From Microdochium bolleyi (taxonomy: Eukaryota; Ascomycota; Sordariomycetes; Xylariales; Microdochiaceae), in contig KQ964247.1 in assembly GCA_001566295.1 (NCBI GenBank), forward strand, positions 3,844,001-3,908,000: DNA of 64,000 bases, read 5' to 3'. Position 1 is the stretch's first letter. The number at the start of each line of letters is the position of its first letter. Shown piece after piece: positions 24,318-34,024 of the stretch. The notes beneath the pieces were generated by a model, which searched no databases, was not told where the DNA came from, and saw only the letters and a list, made by a program, of their open reading frames with translations. The translations under genes were made by a program, and so were the position numbers.

Positions 24318-25633
24318 CAATTTCTTGCGTCGCCCTTTCATCCTCTTACAGCGGAAAGGTGGAGAGAGGGAAAGGGACAAGGGCGTTGCTTGGGAGGAAA
24401 CAGACATCTTTTATGGCACGACTTACATATATTACCGGTTTGTTGCTCAGACTTGCGCCGGCTTTCGTCTTTTCTGTTGCTGGCTACTAGGTTGGGGGGC
24501 ATATTAGCTGAATGAATGGATATCCATATTCTTTGTCGAGTTCATCTCTGCTTGTGTGTTGTATCAGTGCAGTGATGGTGCTGATCTGAACGAGGAAAAC
24601 AAAGTGGCATGCGCATCTAGGGAGAGGTCACCGTTGTGACACAGGGCTGATGAGATGGCGAGCGGTGATCAGATGATTGGAGACCCAGCTGTGCCCGCCA
24701 GCCCTGCGAGCTAGCCCGCATGCCAGTCACTATACTATGAGCGTAGCTAATCCTTTCCTTTGCTACCTGCCTAGATGTGCGAACAACTCAACGACAACAG
24801 AGCAGTACAGTCTCGGGTAGTTGCGCGATCAGTGTGCGAGTTGATGAGGCGGGTAGCCGTTCCGTCCCGCTCGTGGTACCTGAGTGTGTGGCGATTGTGT
24901 CGTGTTGGGCGAGAAGGTGAGCGGGTTGAGCGTGAGGCAAGTCAGCATACGTATACCGGGCTGGCTGGCTGGCTGGCTGCATTGCGACTACTACATGGGA
25001 ATGCTACTCCGTTCCCTTTGTGTGACAGACACCGCCCCCGAGTACCCGCTCTGCATCAAGTAGTCCCCATCTTTGCTCTCGGGTTTGTCGTTTCTGGTTT
25101 CTTCTGGCGGATGCTGCTGCTCTCCAAGTTGCCAGCGTCAAGAAGGCCCCAAGCCGAAATCTCCTGTCCAAACACATCCTGGAGCAGAAATTAAGGCCCT
25201 TATGCGTGCTCAAGTCCGGAGGTAACACACACAAGGCGGGGGACCAAGATCGCCCGGGACTGCAGCTGCAGACCACGCGGTTGTCCGAGTGAGAGAGGCT
25301 GCTGCCGCCTGGGGCCTTATATGCGGACTCTGTCAGCCAGTGAGGGGAGACGGGATGGACAGCACACACATGCGTGCATACTTGTGTCACGGTCTGATTT
25401 CGTCTTGTGTGGCATTTTCGCGCGGCGGAGAGAGGGAGGGCTGTCCGGAATCTCGAAAGACAGTGCTACGTGAAGAAGGTCTTGTGGCGGCGCTTGTTGA
25501 TTTCGGATCCTTATTTGCTAGTACCAAGACGAGAAGTTGCGAAAAAGTTGCTAGATTGCGGTCTTCCATTGCGCCGGAGCGGGCACTGAGATAACAGCCG
25601 TATCTCGTCTTACACGTACGTTGTCTGCCGGCC
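24318..25633. other. intergenic region
   Basis: 3' flank of the fusion gene and promoter of the next gene. A short CTGG tandem repeat lies at about 24960-24978. No supported gene. Confidence 0.5.
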
Positions 25634-26708
25634 ATGTTCATCACGACGACGCCATATTATGACGACAGCGGCAAATACACACCTGGAGAGAGAGAGGAGG
25701 AGAAGGAGGAAGTGGTCGTCCGCACGCAGGCCTTCACCCGGCCGGACTCGATGACGACGACGATGATGTGGACTCTAGGAAACGACGATAACAGCCTGCC
25801 GGCCACACAAGGCAGTGCTGCTGGTGATGGTGGCGGAGTAGTCGTCGTCGAGGATGCGGACGATACCGCCAACAGCAACAACATCAGCAGTAGTAGCAAT
25901 AGCAGAGATAGCGGCGGCGGCGGGGATGGATCCGGCGTCAATGTCGTCGGCGTGGTGCTCAGCGTGGTGGTCGTGGTGCTGGTGCTGGCCGGGGCGCTAT
26001 GGTACCTCTGCAGTAAGAGGGATCCCTGCTTTGCCCAGTCCAATCCTCTACGCATGTCATGTCGGATGAAGGAGGTCTGGGTGGGTTGCATTCAGAGACT
26101 GACTACCCTTGATTGTCGCTTCCTCTGATACAGGCTCCGGGAGACGATCCGGCTCCGGGTCAGGTTATGGCTCAGGCAGCAGCTCCAGCAGCAGTTCAAG
26201 CAATAACAGCAGCAGTTCAAGCAATAACAGCAGCAGTAACAACAAGCATAATGAACGCAAGTCCCGAAGGGCAGCTGGATCTCAGCGACGGTCACGTATG
26301 AAAGCCCCAATCACTTCCCGAAACATGGGTTGACAGGGAGAAGGCCGCTGACAAGACTCGCACACAGACGGCAACAGCACTCGACCTCGAGCGCACAGCA
26401 ATCAGCAAAGCAGCGGGGTGTCGAGCGCGTCCTCGTCCTCCGGGGGGAGCAGCAGCGGCATCAGCGACCCGCACGACATCGGCCCGGGAGCCTGGATGCC
26501 GGCCAGCGGCGGAGCAGGTGGAGGCCCTCCGGGGATGACGTCCGCGTTCCCGCCGGTGCCGCCTCCTGCTGGTGTTCCTGGCGGGACTGGTGGTCCGCCG
26601 GGCTTCGCGAGAGGCGGACCTCCAAGGCGGGGTGCGATGGGAGGCGGAGGAGGAGGCCCTCCGCCGGGGTTATTCAGAGCGAGGGGCGGGCCGCCGCCGG
26701 GGAGATAA
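25634..26708 (+). CDS. predicted single-pass membrane protein with Ser/Asn- and Gly/Pro-rich tail
   Basis: I do not recognise a family. Three exons fit the frame: 25634-26012, 26134-26295 and 26368-26708 (introns of 121 and 72 bases, both phase 1, GT..AG), giving 293 residues. Residues 1-100 are polar and acidic with Ser/Asn/Gly runs. Residues about 102-124 form a strongly hydrophobic Val/Leu-rich helix followed by WYLCS, a clear membrane span. Exon 2 encodes a Ser/Asn-rich stretch built on a short DNA repeat (26190-26240) plus a basic cluster. Exon 3 encodes a Ser-rich then Gly/Pro-rich tail with several GGPP repeats. No signal peptide is visible at the chosen start; an in-frame ATG at 25751 would shorten the N-terminus. 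The low-complexity-TM-tail design resembles fungal cell-surface or sensor-like proteins (inference). Real coding status is moderately likely. Confidence 0.5.
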
Positions 26709-27157
26709 AGAGCCTTCTGTCGTATGGCGGCGCGAGGATCCCGGGACGTGAGGGGAGTCAAGTTGCAGACTAGGAGGAAACGAGTCGAAGTAGCAGAGAT
26801 CAAACTGATGGTCAGGACCGTTGGGAAGCTACACTGTGTTCTGGATCGCGCAATCACGTATCGTATTCCACTTACAGGAGATGAGACCCCAGCGGGCAGA
26901 CAGGTCAGAGAGACTGCAGTGTGATGGGTAGACCTGGCCAGTATGACATTGTCGAACGGCCTGCAGACCTTCGCATAAAATTCGGTGCTCCTGGCAAGAG
27001 TTCAAACACCAGGTACATTTCTTCGTTCGACCTGAATGCAGTCGGGTGCTTGGACTCCGAAGCTGTCGGGCAAAGGACGAGAGAGCCGCAGACATCAGAG
27101 CATTTTCAGTGCTGCTGATATATCCTCGCATAAGGCGTGCAGCCTTCACACTAAGGA
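26709..27157. other. intergenic region
   Basis: Between the membrane-protein gene and the tRNA gene. No supported feature. Confidence 0.5.
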
Positions 27158-27284
27158 GGGAAGATGGCCGAGCGGTTATGGCGCTGCGTTCAGGCGGTTT
27201 GACTTGTTTCTAGTCGATTCACAAAAACCTGTTCACTATTTCGCAGTGGAGCAATCCTCGTGGGTTCGAATCCCACTCTTCTCA
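27158..27284 (+). tRNA. tRNA-Leu(CAG) with intron
   Basis: The mature tRNA can be folded by eye. The acceptor stem GGGAAGA (27158-27164) pairs with TCTTCTC (27277-27283, one G-U), with discriminator A at 27284. T8-G9 precede the D arm GCCGAGCGGTTATGGC, which contains the A box. The anticodon stem CTGCG (27184-27188) pairs with CGCAG (27242-27246), and the anticodon CAG is at 27191-27193. A 46-base intron (27195-27240) sits after position 37, the standard nuclear site, and contains CCTG able to pair with the anticodon. The long variable arm (GGA..TCC) and the T arm GTGGG-TTCGAAT-CCCAC are typical of class II leucine tRNA. A T-run follows as a polymerase III stop. Confidence 0.95.
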
Positions 27285-27290
27285 TTATTC

Positions 27291-27294
27291 TTTT
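27291..27294 (+). terminator. RNA polymerase III terminator of tRNA-Leu
   Basis: TTTT seven bases beyond the tRNA 3' end, the usual minimal polymerase III stop signal. Confidence 0.7.
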
Positions 27295-27870
27295 GCCATG
27301 TCCAGCCAGAAATACTGGGCGGAGTGCATGTTTTTTGCGTCTTTTTGCTCCGAAATCTTCCAGGGTTCGTTTGGTGGGGGGGAACTGGTAGCGGGGTTGC
27401 GGAGCGGGGCCGGCCGGTTCCGGTCCGAGCATGGACGTCGACCTCCGGCGCCGGCGGCCGACTGTCTCGCCTTTCGACTTAAGTCTGTCGGTACTGCTCC
27501 ACGGAGAGACGGCTCGCGCGCAGCAACCTCGGACGAGAAACTGGTATCGCATGGCGCAATTGCATCCAGTGTATTTCGCCTGCCGCCGCAGCGCTTTCCG
27601 GATTGGACCGGAACGAAGATGCGAGGACAGGACATGGCAGCAAGGCTCGCTCGCCGTACCCAAGCCGAATACATGCGGAAGCTGAAGCTGTTGAACATCG
27701 CATTTTCCTGGGCACCGCGTCACGTTGGATACGATATTGCTTGCGGGCAGATCACTGTTCATCCATCATCCAACACTGCAATCTGTCCGGCTTGTACCGT
27801 CCCGGATCTCATATCCTGCTGTTTCCACAACAACGTTGCGGTATAGTATTTCATGCTGAGAACAAAAACG
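27295..27870. other. intergenic region between tRNA-Leu and ferric reductase
   Basis: Contains the 3' flank of the reductase gene. Overlapping open frames on both strands (for example 27298-27846) have no recognisable domain. Confidence 0.5.
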
Positions 27871-29967
27871 CTAGAAGCAGTACTCCTCCACGTACAAGAA
27901 TATCCCCTGCGCTCCCGTCCCTTTATGCACGGCCCGCTCGTCGCTCAGGCTCGCCACGCTGTTCCGCGCGCCCGCGACGAGGGACTGCCCGCCGCACACG
28001 ACCACGCCCGTCTCCCCGCCCGTGGCCTCGACTGAGCCACGCAGGAAGGCTTTGATGTTGGGCCGTGCAGACGAGTAAGTGATCTGCACCATACCGTCGT
28101 CGCCGCTGCTGCCTCTGCCGGCCCTGGATGGGGAGCTTGCATCTGCGTGGCAGCACGGCGCGGCATCGGAGCTGGGTGCAGCAGTCGCAGTGATCTCGGC
28201 GGCAATTTTGTCGCCGCTGCTCCTCCTGTTAGACCTGGTGCGCAGAGCGGGCGTCATCTCGTCCGCCTCCGACGCCGAAGATTCGCTCCGCGCGTGCTTG
28301 CAGCATGACCGCGGCTCTGCTGTTGCCGGGCCGGGGCCGCCTGCAGTCTTCTCGTCTATCGACGACGACGAGGTCGTGCTTGCTCTCGCCGACGTCGTCG
28401 AGGGTAGCGCAGTGATTGTGCCCAGCTGATCCTTGCCCGTGACCGCGACGTGCACATTCAGCTCGATCCCCACGAGTCGCGCCTGGTCAAGCGCCTCGCG
28501 CAGCCGCTCGATGTAGAAGCCCAGCTCCTCGCCCTGCCGCGCCGTGAGGAGGAAGTCGATTCTCCTCGTGCAGATGGCCGTCTTGGTGGTCCCGTCCGCC
28601 GCCGCCTCGGCGGCCTTCAGCACGTTCTCGAGGATCGGCAGCGTGAAGGACGTCCCCGTCGACGCGGACAGAAGGACCAGCGTCTCGTAGACATCCCAGC
28701 GTGGCGGGTTGCCGTACGGGCCAATGACGAACGCCGTGAGCGTGCCGTTCTGCGGTGTGCTGCCAGAGTCCGCCATCTTCTTGGCGTACCGATGTAGACG
28801 CTTCGAGAAGCCGCCGTGCGCGCGGATCACGAGCTGGATGCTGTTGCAGATGCACGTCTTGGGCATGCGGTGCGGGCACGCGATCGTGTAGGGGTGCGTG
28901 TCGACGAGGCCGATCCGGGGCAGCCAGAGCCAGAGGTGCTGGCCAGGCCGCCACTTGAAGTGCACGTCCTTGATGGTCACCACCGTTGTGGCCTCGCCCG
29001 CCACGGCGAGCTGCACCTTGTGGCCCCAGCGCTGACCGCCGCTGCAGCGCGACCGCGTCGGGTTGAGCTTGGTGTTCTGCCAGAGAAACATGCCGCCGCG
29101 CACGACCCGGTCGAGACACAGCAGCGCCACGGCGAACCAGACGTTGTACTGCGCCGTGACGGGGAGGTGGACGTAGAGCAGCCAGAGGAACAGGACGGCG
29201 CCGATGATGTGCTGGATGACAAACACCTCGTAGGCCATGGCGCGGAAGGGCTTGAGGGAGGTGACGAAGAACCAGAGCAGGATGGCCCAGGCACCGATGC
29301 CGTAGACGACGATGGGCATGGCCTCGAGCTGCCAGTCGACAATGTCGGCGATCTCCCACTGGCGGTAGAAGTGCCAGCCGTGGACGGTGGCGGTCACAAA
29401 GAGGGTGCGCGCGACCCAGCGGTGCAGCCAGTTGAGGCGCTCGTAGCTGGTGCCCGAGATGATGCCGACGAGGTTGGTCTTGAGGGCGAGCATGTAGAGC
29501 AGGGGGACCTGCATGACGGAGACCCAGGCGTTGCGGTAGCCGATGCGCTCCCAGAAGAGGACGTCCTTGATGATGGCGTCCGAGGCCATCATGTAGATGA
29601 CGACGGCCCAGTAGGCGAGCAGGAGCAGGACGCGGCCCATTGGCGGCGGGGTGAGCCACTGGAGGCCGCGGACCGGGATGTAGAGCTGCGGATAGCTGGC
29701 CTCGCGGGCGACGGCCGTGGTTGTCGCCCAAGCCTGCTGCCACGCGGTTTGCGGCTTGGTCGGGAAGGCGACGGATCTCGTGCGCAGCGTCTGGAGGCGG
29801 GATCTGTTCTGGAAGTGGTCGGCGGCGCGGATGAGCAGGCAGAGACCGAGGACGGCGGCGATGAGGTACCAGAAGGCGGCGGCGAGCCCCGTGTTGGTGG
29901 CGGTCCACGAGTTGCTTGACATGCCGCCCATGTCCATGCCGCCATGATTGTGTTGTCTGCGCTCCAT
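27871..29967 (-). CDS. ferric/cupric reductase transmembrane component (FRE family)
   Basis: Intronless, 698 residues. It is a plasma-membrane flavocytochrome that passes electrons from NADPH via FAD and two hemes to Fe(III) or Cu(II) outside the cell. A short His/Met-rich N-terminus (HNHGGMDMGGM) could bind copper. The first membrane helix is at about 27-46, followed by the ferric-reductase membrane core with bis-heme ligand pairs His182/His196 and His253/His267, each pair spaced 14 residues. The FAD motif HPYT is at 358-361 and the NADPH-binding GPYGN at 416-420. A Ser-rich insert at about 515-625 carries two Cys-Cys-(x)-His motifs (555-558 and 605-607). The C-terminus has VVCGG and ends VEEYCF, a variant of the usual family end. 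It is divergent from the BIM1-like gene, which suggests a role in copper uptake (inference). Metal preference cannot be read from sequence. Confidence 0.93.
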   Translation of the reverse strand: MERRQHNHGGMDMGGMSSNSWTATNTGLAAAFWYLIAAVLGLCLLIRAADHFQNRSRLQTLRTRSVAFPTKPQTAWQQAWATTTAVAREASYPQLYIPVRGLQWLTPPPMGRVLLLLAYWAVVIYMMASDAIIKDVLFWERIGYRNAWVSVMQVPLLYMLALKTNLVGIISGTSYERLNWLHRWVARTLFVTATVHGWHFYRQWEIADIVDWQLEAMPIVVYGIGAWAILLWFFVTSLKPFRAMAYEVFVIQHIIGAVLFLWLLYVHLPVTAQYNVWFAVALLCLDRVVRGGMFLWQNTKLNPTRSRCSGGQRWGHKVQLAVAGEATTVVTIKDVHFKWRPGQHLWLWLPRIGLVDTHPYTIACPHRMPKTCICNSIQLVIRAHGGFSKRLHRYAKKMADSGSTPQNGTLTAFVIGPYGNPPRWDVYETLVLLSASTGTSFTLPILENVLKAAEAAADGTTKTAICTRRIDFLLTARQGEELGFYIERLREALDQARLVGIELNVHVAVTGKDQLGTITALPSTTSARASTTSSSSIDEKTAGGPGPATAEPRSCCKHARSESSASEADEMTPALRTRSNRRSSGDKIAAEITATAAPSSDAAPCCHADASSPSRAGRGSSGDDGMVQITYSSARPNIKAFLRGSVEATGGETGVVVCGGQSLVAGARNSVASLSDERAVHKGTGAQGIFLYVEEYCF

Positions 29968-30304
29968 GATGGGTGTATGGATGTAATGTGATGCTGCGGG
30001 AGGTGCTGTGAGGGGTCAGGTGCGCAGACTCTGAGTGCGGCAGCCGGTGTCAGGGAAGATGGTGTTGCGGTGCTCAGCGCAGGGGCGGCGGCGCCATCGG
30101 ATCAGAAGGTGACGGCGGTGTCGTCGTTGTTGTTGTAAGCGTCCACAGTGAAAGCGTTGATGGAGGTTGGTGATGCACGTTGACTCCGGAGCGCAGTTGA
30201 CGCAGCTGAGCAGGATCTTGAGACTGGGCTGCGGCTCTTTGGCAGACGGCGCCGTCCAGCTGGTCCCCGGAGGCAGTCGCAGGCCTCAGCTTGTACCCCC
30301 GTAT

Positions 30305-30312
30305 CTTGCTCA
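30305..30312 (+). promoter_or_regulatory. CTTGCTCA element, copy 1
   Basis: Exact octamer, 42 bases from copy 2 in the same orientation. One mismatch to the yeast Mac1 site TTTGCTCA. Confidence 0.45.
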
Positions 30313-30346
30313 CGGGGGTCCTGCGTGTGCGGTGGAGACGCCACAA

Positions 30347-30354
30347 CTTGCTCA
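30347..30354 (+). promoter_or_regulatory. CTTGCTCA element, copy 2
   Basis: Exact octamer in the same orientation as copy 1; the spacing of 42 bases is about four helical turns. Confidence 0.45.
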
Positions 30355-30620
30355 AATGGCCTCAACAGGCAATGGGGGCGTCCTCACAGCCACTCACAGC
30401 GCTGGCTGTCGCTGAGGCCCCGCCCCCGCGCCAGGCACCCCGGCACCACACAAGCCTTCAGAGGCCCGCACTAGACCCTTCCCGTGCGCCGCTAGGCCCT
30501 GCTGCGGTCTAGTGCCGCAAGGGTCTCGGTTAGCAAGCTTCCACTTTCAGCATGCGCCGGTGGGGACCCGGAGGGACACGATCACAGAGGCCGATGCCCG
30601 TCGACTCTGGACGTGGGAGC

Positions 30621-30628
30621 TGAGCAAG
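30621..30628 (-). promoter_or_regulatory. CTTGCTCA element, copy 3 (inverted)
   Basis: TGAGCAAG on the plus strand, the exact complement of copies 1 and 2. It lies about 360 bases upstream of the BIM1-like start codon. Confidence 0.45.
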
Positions 30629-30822
30629 TTTGAGTTCAGTGCGCGCCAGACTCACCAGAGCGCAAGATGAGGGTCTGCGCGGCAGGGGACCGGCAGCTTG
30701 GTTCACATCCGTCGCACCAGCAGTCCACGCGTCCCGTGCCATGCAACGGAACACACGGCTCTTCCCCTGGCGTCGGTGGCGGCTGCCATCCCGTTCGTGG
30801 CTTGCAGCGGCCTTCCTCCTCT

Positions 30823-30828
30823 TATAAG
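30823..30828 (+). promoter_or_regulatory. possible TATA box of the BIM1-like gene
   Basis: TATAAG about 160 bases upstream of the ATG, followed by a pyrimidine- and CA-rich leader, a plausible core promoter arrangement for an inducible fungal gene. Confidence 0.5.
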
Positions 30829-30984
30829 CTCGGCGTCCCGAGGTGCTGAAGTCATCAGCCGCGCCCTCTCCGCGTCACACAACTTACTTCTCTTTTTGCA
30901 AACTCAATCCCTCGTTGATCTTTGTCCGACAGACTTTCAACAACCACAACACCACCTCCAGCAACAAAACAACCCTCGCTCGCC

Positions 30985-31775
30985 ATGGCCCCCTCCCTCC
31001 TCACCGCCGCCGCCACGGCGCTGCTCCTCGCCAGCGGCGCGACCGCGCACTTCCAGGTTCTCTACCCGCCCACGATGCAGCCCATGAGCGACAGCAGCGA
31101 GGCCCAGGCCCCCTGCGGCGGCTACACCCCGAACCTCTCGGCCTCGGGCCTCAAGGTCACCGACTTCCACGTCGGCGGCGACTCCATCGGCACAAAGTCC
31201 AGCCACTCCCAGCAGAACTGGCTCTACCGCATCACCACCGACAACAACGTCGGCAGCACCGGCGGCAACTGGACCCAGATCGGCGACATCACGACCCAGA
31301 GCGGTGCTGGCGCCTACTGCAAGAGCGGCATCAAGGTGCCCGAGAGCTGGGTCGGCAAGACGGCCATCCTGAGCATCGTGGGCAACGCGCCGGACGGGCT
31401 CCTGTACCAGGTAAGTTCCTCTGCGGGGACCCCTCCCCTCCAGTAAAAATTTGGATCCGTGGTTTCTAACTTGGGTGTTCCGTCCAATAGTGCTCCGCAG
31501 TCAAGTTCGTCTCCGGCACCGGCTCGACCCCGAGCTCGTGCACCACGGCCAACGGCGTCGAGAGCTTCGGCGCGTCCGACTCGGGCCTGGCCGCGCTCGT
31601 CAGCAACGGCGCCGCGCCCTCCGGCACCACCAACCCCTCGGGGTCCGGCACCCCTGCCAGCAGCCAGACGCCCGCGCAGACCACCAAGCCCAACGGCGCC
31701 GCGGGACGGCTGGGCGGCGGTGCTGCGGCGCTCGTCGTGTTTGCCGTGGCGGCGGCGGCGGCAGTGGTGGTGTAA
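30985..31775 (+). CDS. BIM1/X325-like copper-binding GPI-anchored cell-surface protein
   Basis: Two exons: 30985-31410 and 31491-31775 (80-base GTAAGT..TAG intron, phase 0), giving 236 residues. The signal peptide 1-21 ends ATA and cleavage would expose His22 (HFQVLYPP), the N-terminal His of the histidine brace used by LPMO-like proteins. His74 (in SSHSQ) matches the second family His. The domain core has CGGY, SQQNWLYR, VPESW and PDGLLYQC, all typical of the copper acquisition factor BIM1-like domain. A Ser/Thr/Pro-rich stalk and a hydrophobic C-terminus after NGAAG indicate a GPI anchor. Family members bind Cu(II) at the cell surface and, in Cryptococcus, aid copper import rather than polysaccharide oxidation. 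The position where many relatives have Asp before Phe-Cys appears here as AYC, so the third copper ligand may be missing (uncertain, from memory of the family). Divergent from the metal reductase. Confidence 0.88.
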
Positions 31776-32222
31776 TAGATGGACGCCCAGAGGAGAAGAA
31801 GACAGAGCAGGTCGCAGCCGCGCGGTCGGGAGCAAAAGAGGAAAGAAGTACATGACAATAAGAAGAGGCTAAAGAGTCACAAATGCTAGATGAGAACAAT
31901 CAAATCACCCGAAAAGCGGAAAGCTTAATCTGCCAACCACGAAGAAAGCCAGCTGTTCAAGGGTCATTTCACAGCAGTGTCGATTTAAATTTGTGCGTTT
32001 GTATTGTACGGCACCTAGGGTATTCTTACCACGGACTGGCTCCTCACTCACTCAATCATGCCCAAGAGCCGGGGGACTCTGTCCACCGCTCTTCCGTCCC
32101 AGAGTCTGCGCGTGCGCTGCTGGTATGTACATCGCGGCCGACCACTCAGAGACCCACCTGGATATCTCTTCTGTTCGGCCGTGCGCCTCCTCTGATACTC
32201 AGTACCGGGGTTTGGGAGGATC
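31776..32222. other. intergenic region between convergent genes
   Basis: 3' flanks of the BIM1-like and aminopeptidase genes. No supported feature. Confidence 0.5.
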
Positions 32223-34024
32223 TCAGTTACCCCCAGCGATAATCCGCTCCATCTCCTCCGGGTCCTTGACCGCGTCAGTCAGGTTGACCGACCCGTCCTC
32301 GGTGATGAGGATGTTATCCTCAATCCTATTGCTCGCGAGAGAGGTCAGTATATATGAACCAGGAAAGTGACAAGAGAGGTAAAGGAAGGCCATGGGGGGA
32401 AATAATGTCACTTACCGCACGCCGCCGACGTCCCAGTACTCGTTGAGCACGGCCTCGTCGATGAACCGCGCGTGCTTCGAGTCCTCGAGGTACGGGCGGA
32501 TGATGAAGTCGCAGAAGTAGATCTACACAGGTTGGGGGGCGAGAGAGTTTTTGATCAGCACATTGCAGTGTATCGACAGGCAGGGATGATGAAAGAGCTC
32601 TTGTCCCTCACATTCCCAGATCTGAAAAGGGACGAGCAGGAAGAAGAAGAAGAAGAAGACTTACACCAGGCTCGACAGTGACGATGCTGCCTGCGGGCAG
32701 ATCGCGCCGCACGCGGAGGTACCGGAACAAGGGGTCCTTGTCGGCGTAGTCCGGGTGGCCGCCCGTATCGTGCGTGTCCATGCCGAGGTAGTGGCCGAGC
32801 CCGTGCGGCAGGAACGCCGCGCTCGTGCGGGCCTCAAGGATCTCGTCGACGGTGCTCTCCTTCTTGAAGATCCCGAGCTTCTGCAGGCCCTCGATCGCGA
32901 CGCGGTGCGCGAGCAGGTGCACCGAGTCCCACGACACGCCGGCCTTGAGCACCGCGATGGTGTCGAGCTGCATCTTGAGCACAATGTCGTAGATGGCGCG
33001 CGCGCGCGGGGAGAACTTGCCCGAGATGGGGAAGGTGCGTGTCTTGACGACACCAGGTCAGTATCAGATTCTCCATGCGCTGGGCGGCGTGTCCGCAGCA
33101 CAACCGGACAAACCCGAGCCGGAAGGACACAAGAAAAGAAAGAGAAAGAGAGAGACTTACGATATCACTCGCATAGCACTGCCACTCGGCTCCTGCGTCC
33201 AGCAGCAGCAGCTCCTTGCCAGCCAGGGGCTTGTTGTTGTGCACGTAGTGCAGCGTCGCGGCGTCGCGCCCGCTCGCCACGATGCACGGGTACGCCTGCT
33301 CCTTGGCGCCGCGGCTCATGCACTCGCCAATGAAGACGCCCTGCAGCTCGTACTCGTTGCTGGCCCCCTTTACGCGCTCGAGCACTTTTCGGTGGGCGGC
33401 GCCCGAGATGCGGTTGGCCGCCACCGTCAGCGCGACCTCGTACTCGTCCTTGACAACGCGGCACTCGTCGATCGCCTCGGCCAGGACCGACAGGTTCTTG
33501 GTGCCGAACTCGAGGAACGTGACGGTGTCGGCGACGCGGTTGGCGATGGCGAAGAGCGTGGCGCCGGGCTGGGACTTGCCGAGCCGCGCCAGGGTCGGGT
33601 TCAGCTCCGTGTTGGGCAGCACCTCGTCGACGTCGTACTTGCCCAGCGCCTGCTCCGCGGATAGAGGAAGCCCGGCCCAAACGACGTGCTCCGGGTCGAC
33701 GGGGGGGATGAACAGGGTGGACTTGTCGGTAGCGATGTCGTAGATGTACGCCGCGTCGGCAAGCTCAGCCGCGCCGGTAAGGTACATGAAGGCCCGGCGC
33801 TGGCGGAAGGGCACTGGCTCGTCCGAGTCCTCGAGCAGTGCGTCGGCGCGGCCCTCGACGTAAAAGATTCCACTGCCGGCTCCCGAGGAGGAGGGGAGGG
33901 CCTCCGGGTGCTTGGCGCGGATGTACTCGACGACGCGCCGGGCGTGGGCCTTGGCGGGGTACTTGCTGCCGGCGAGGATGGCGTCGGCGTCCATGTCGAT
34001 CTGCTTGACCACGGGGGCTGCCAT
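32223..34024 (-). CDS. Xaa-Pro aminopeptidase (PEPP/prolidase family, M24B)
   Basis: Four exons on the minus strand: 34024-33161, 33042-32665, 32522-32416 and 32325-32223, all GT..AG (introns 118, 142 and 90 bases), product 483 residues. It removes the N-terminal residue before proline in peptides. An N-terminal creatinase-like domain (about 10-185) precedes the pita-bread M24 domain with all five dimetal ligands: Asp276, Asp287, His372 (HGLGH), Glu412 (TVEPG) and Glu452 (RIEDN). The start MAAPVV gives the normal cytosolic form. The same frame stays open upstream to an ATG at 34375, adding 117 residues that are Arg/Ala/Ser-rich with almost no acidic residues, as in a mitochondrial presequence. 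A second, longer isoform is therefore possible. It is convergent with the BIM1-like gene. Confidence 0.92.

Larger units (their letters stand above)
29968..30984. promoter_or_regulatory. shared divergent promoter of the reductase and BIM1-like genes, with five TGCTCA cores
   Basis: The only region between two divergent start codons. The hexamer TGCTCA or its complement occurs at 30071-30076, 30207-30212, 30307-30312, 30349-30354 and 30621-30626, about ten times the chance expectation of 0.5 for 1 kb on two strands. Three of the five are in the identical octamer CTTGCTCA. The core matches copper-deficiency sites known from yeast Mac1 (TTTGCTCA) and, as I recall, Aspergillus Mac1 (TGTGCTCA). 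Copper control is an inference. Confidence 0.55.

Noticed and set aside
28487..29919. Long open frames over the reductase gene on both strands (28487-29908 - and 28816-29919 +)
   Set aside because: Shadows of the reductase, whose membrane, FAD and NADPH motifs are all in the 27871-29967 frame.
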